From: Deltaproteobacteria bacterium UBA5329
GTDB taxonomy: Bacteria > Desulfobacterota > Syntrophorhabdia > Syntrophorhabdales > Syntrophorhabdaceae
Assembly (NCBI GenBank): GCA_002408185.1
Contig: DHQV01000023.1
Coordinates: forward strand, 115,787-130,722
DNA: 14,936 nucleotides
Direction of reading: 5' to 3'
Shown here: piece by piece, positions 13,757 through 14,936 of the stretch
How positions within the stretch are numbered: position 1 is the stretch's first letter
Layout: every line of letters starts with the position of its first letter
The notes under the pieces: model-generated
Told to the model about the DNA's origin: nothing
Databases searched by the model: none
The model's input: only the letters and a program-made list of their open reading frames with translations
Position numbers and translations under genes: made by a program

Positions 13757-14789
13757 AGCGTATGACACGCAGAAGATCAAGACCTTTATCGAGAAAGGTT
13801 TCCGGGAAACCGGCCTCGCAATAAGCGGGCGGATCCTAATTAAGCCGAATCTACTCTCCGGGAAACTACCCGACCGGGCGGTCACGACGCATCCAGTCTT
13901 TCTGGCAGGTCTTATAGAATTATTGAAAGATTGTTCGTGCACCGTTTATCTTGGAGACAGTCCGGGATACGAATCCCTGGAACGGGTTTTAAGGACCGGG
14001 CAATATACTGACATGCTGGATCGTCTTGGCGTTCACATCACCCCGTTTACCGGCGAGTTCGTTAAAAGGATCGACGGCGTGTCACCGTATCGTGAATTCT
14101 TGTTTGGTGAAGATCCAGACCGTTATGACCATATCCTCAATGTCCCAAAGCTGAAAACACACGGGATGATGGGCATGACCCTTGCCGTAAAAAACACATT
14201 CGGGTTCATACGCGGGTTTACGAAGGGCCGATGGCATTTGAGGGCGGGTACAGATAAATCCCTGTTCGCCTCCATCCTCGTCGATATTCATCGGATCGTA
14301 TCTCCCTCTATCAGCATTATCGACGGGATCCTTGGAATGTCAGGCGACGGGCCGTCCAACGGAACACCGGTCCATCTCGGTCTGGTTGCCCTTGCCCGTA
14401 ACGCAATATCCCTCGATGATTTTATCGAGCAGCGCTTATGCCCTGAGCTGTTTCACCCTGTAACCGAATGTGCAAGGGCAAACGGCCTCCTTAAGCCCTA
14501 TGAGGTCGTCGATATTGGCATGGCCCCTGTCCCACCATCATTTCCGATGCCGAAATCATGCGCTGCTGACTGGAACATGCCCTCCCCTGTAAAAAAACTT
14601 CTCCGTAACATCATGGTCAGGAAACCGAAACAGAACCGGAAAAATTGCGAGCTATGCGGGATATGTGTAAAGGTCTGCCCTGCAAAGGCAATACACATTG
14701 AAGATGACATTCTCCAATTCGACTATGCCGCCTGCATTCGCTGCTACTGCTGCCAGGAAATGTGCCCGCACGATGCTATCAGGGTATGA
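13728..14789 (+). CDS. DUF362 protein with C-terminal 2[4Fe-4S] ferredoxin domain
   Basis: A 353-residue cytoplasmic protein. Residues 1 to about 270 form a DUF362 domain: ILIKPNLLSGKLPDRAVTTHP, YLGDSPG, NVPKLKTHGMMGMTLAVKN and IIDGILGMSGDGPSNG. The C terminus has two ferredoxin clusters: C307-x2-C310-x2-C313-x3-C317-P and C336-x2-C339-x2-C342-x3-C346-P, with an extra Cys341. Such proteins are common in anaerobes and are presumed redox proteins, but no reaction is established for them. It overlaps the LolB-like gene by 29 bases, though no functional tie to lipoprotein sorting is evident. Start ATG at 13728 has only a weak GGGAAAG upstream. In the Pseudomonas order ispE would sit here. Confidence 0.92.
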   Translation: MEKVIAGQIEAYDTQKIKTFIEKGFRETGLAISGRILIKPNLLSGKLPDRAVTTHPVFLAGLIELLKDCSCTVYLGDSPGYESLERVLRTGQYTDMLDRLGVHITPFTGEFVKRIDGVSPYREFLFGEDPDRYDHILNVPKLKTHGMMGMTLAVKNTFGFIRGFTKGRWHLRAGTDKSLFASILVDIHRIVSPSISIIDGILGMSGDGPSNGTPVHLGLVALARNAISLDDFIEQRLCPELFHPVTECARANGLLKPYEVVDIGMAPVPPSFPMPKSCAADWNMPSPVKKLLRNIMVRKPKQNRKNCELCGICVKVCPAKAIHIEDDILQFDYAACIRCYCCQEMCPHDAIRV

Positions 14790-14936
14790 AAAGACCCATA
14801 AGGCGTGACAGTGTAAGGAGTCCCATTTCCTTGTTTTCCGGCCGGGGAGTCGGCGTCATAATTATTTTCCTCCCGCCCTGATACGCACACAATGCCGGAA
14901 CCCACCCCTCCAGCCGTCATCTCTGAAAGCATCCTG
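14790..14936. other. right edge, 147 bases without a convincing gene
   Basis: No start codon with a protein-like frame is seen on the plus strand, though one frame stays open to the edge. A minus-strand frame of 26 codons (14859 down to 14779) has a GGGAGG-like site about 9 bases ahead, but it overlaps the DUF362 end and shows no family features. A palindromic CCGGCCGG occurs at 14838-14845. GCGTGACAGTGTAAGGAG near 14804 faintly resembles the CGTAAGN heptamers found elsewhere. Confidence 0.5.

Noticed and set aside
14800..14820. Possible fourth CGTAAGN heptamer array (GCGTGACAGTGTAAGGAG)
   Set aside because: Only one near-match unit and no 7-base periodicity; too weak to call.
14779..14859. 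26-codon minus-strand frame with a GGGAGG-like ribosome-binding site
   Set aside because: Very short, overlaps the conserved end of the DUF362 gene, and no recognisable features.

Overview
The window reads as a stretch of chromosome from a Gram-negative bacterium. The genes are mostly housekeeping: an initiator tRNA, tat, glm, argS, lepB and a LolB-like lipoprotein. The Lol-type lipoprotein and a TPR protein with a signal peptide imply an outer membrane. The style of the genes (iron-sulfur flavoprotein, DUF362-ferredoxin protein, membrane cyclase/HD-GYP sensor, a small CxxC 'CAWR...C' protein) suggests an anaerobic member of the Desulfobacterota (old Deltaproteobacteria), perhaps Syntrophorhabdus-like. 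That placement is inference only; there is no rRNA here. No phage, transposase, CRISPR array or obvious genomic island is visible.

Layout. Positions 1-784 (minus strand) hold the 5' part of an initiator tRNA-Met with its promoter, preceded by a small M50 site-2-type protease. Positions 879-2972 (plus) hold a sigma70-like promoter and one long signalling gene: four membrane helices, a coiled coil, a class III nucleotide cyclase, a TPR and an HD-GYP domain that has lost several metal ligands. Positions 7730 down to 2969 (minus) form a probable operon tatB-tatC-glmU-like-glmS-flavoprotein. tatC and the glmU-like gene overlap by 14 bases. The last gene is bracketed by two inverted repeats built from 7-base units.

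About 470 bases without a gene (7731-8199) separate this operon from a divergent plus-strand run at 8200-14789. That run comprises a nitrilase-family protein with Ser in place of the catalytic Cys, a 56-residue Cys-motif protein, argS, lepB, a TPR protein of about 15 repeats, a LolB-like lipoprotein and a DUF362-ferredoxin protein. Several of these overlap by 1 to 35 bases, which suggests translational coupling.

Much of the content concerns the envelope. TatB/TatC and signal peptidase I move and mature exported proteins. GlmS and the GlmU-like protein make amino-sugar precursors for peptidoglycan and LPS. The TPR-LolB pair resembles the PA4667 (lbcA)-lolB arrangement of Pseudomonas, which deals with lipoproteins at the outer membrane. 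The most unusual points are: (1) the cyclase fused to a degenerate HD-GYP domain, (2) the Cys-to-Ser nitrilase homologue, (3) a GlmU that ends exactly where the acetyltransferase domain should continue, and (4) period-7 repeats at three places, one of which supplies the C terminus of a protein.
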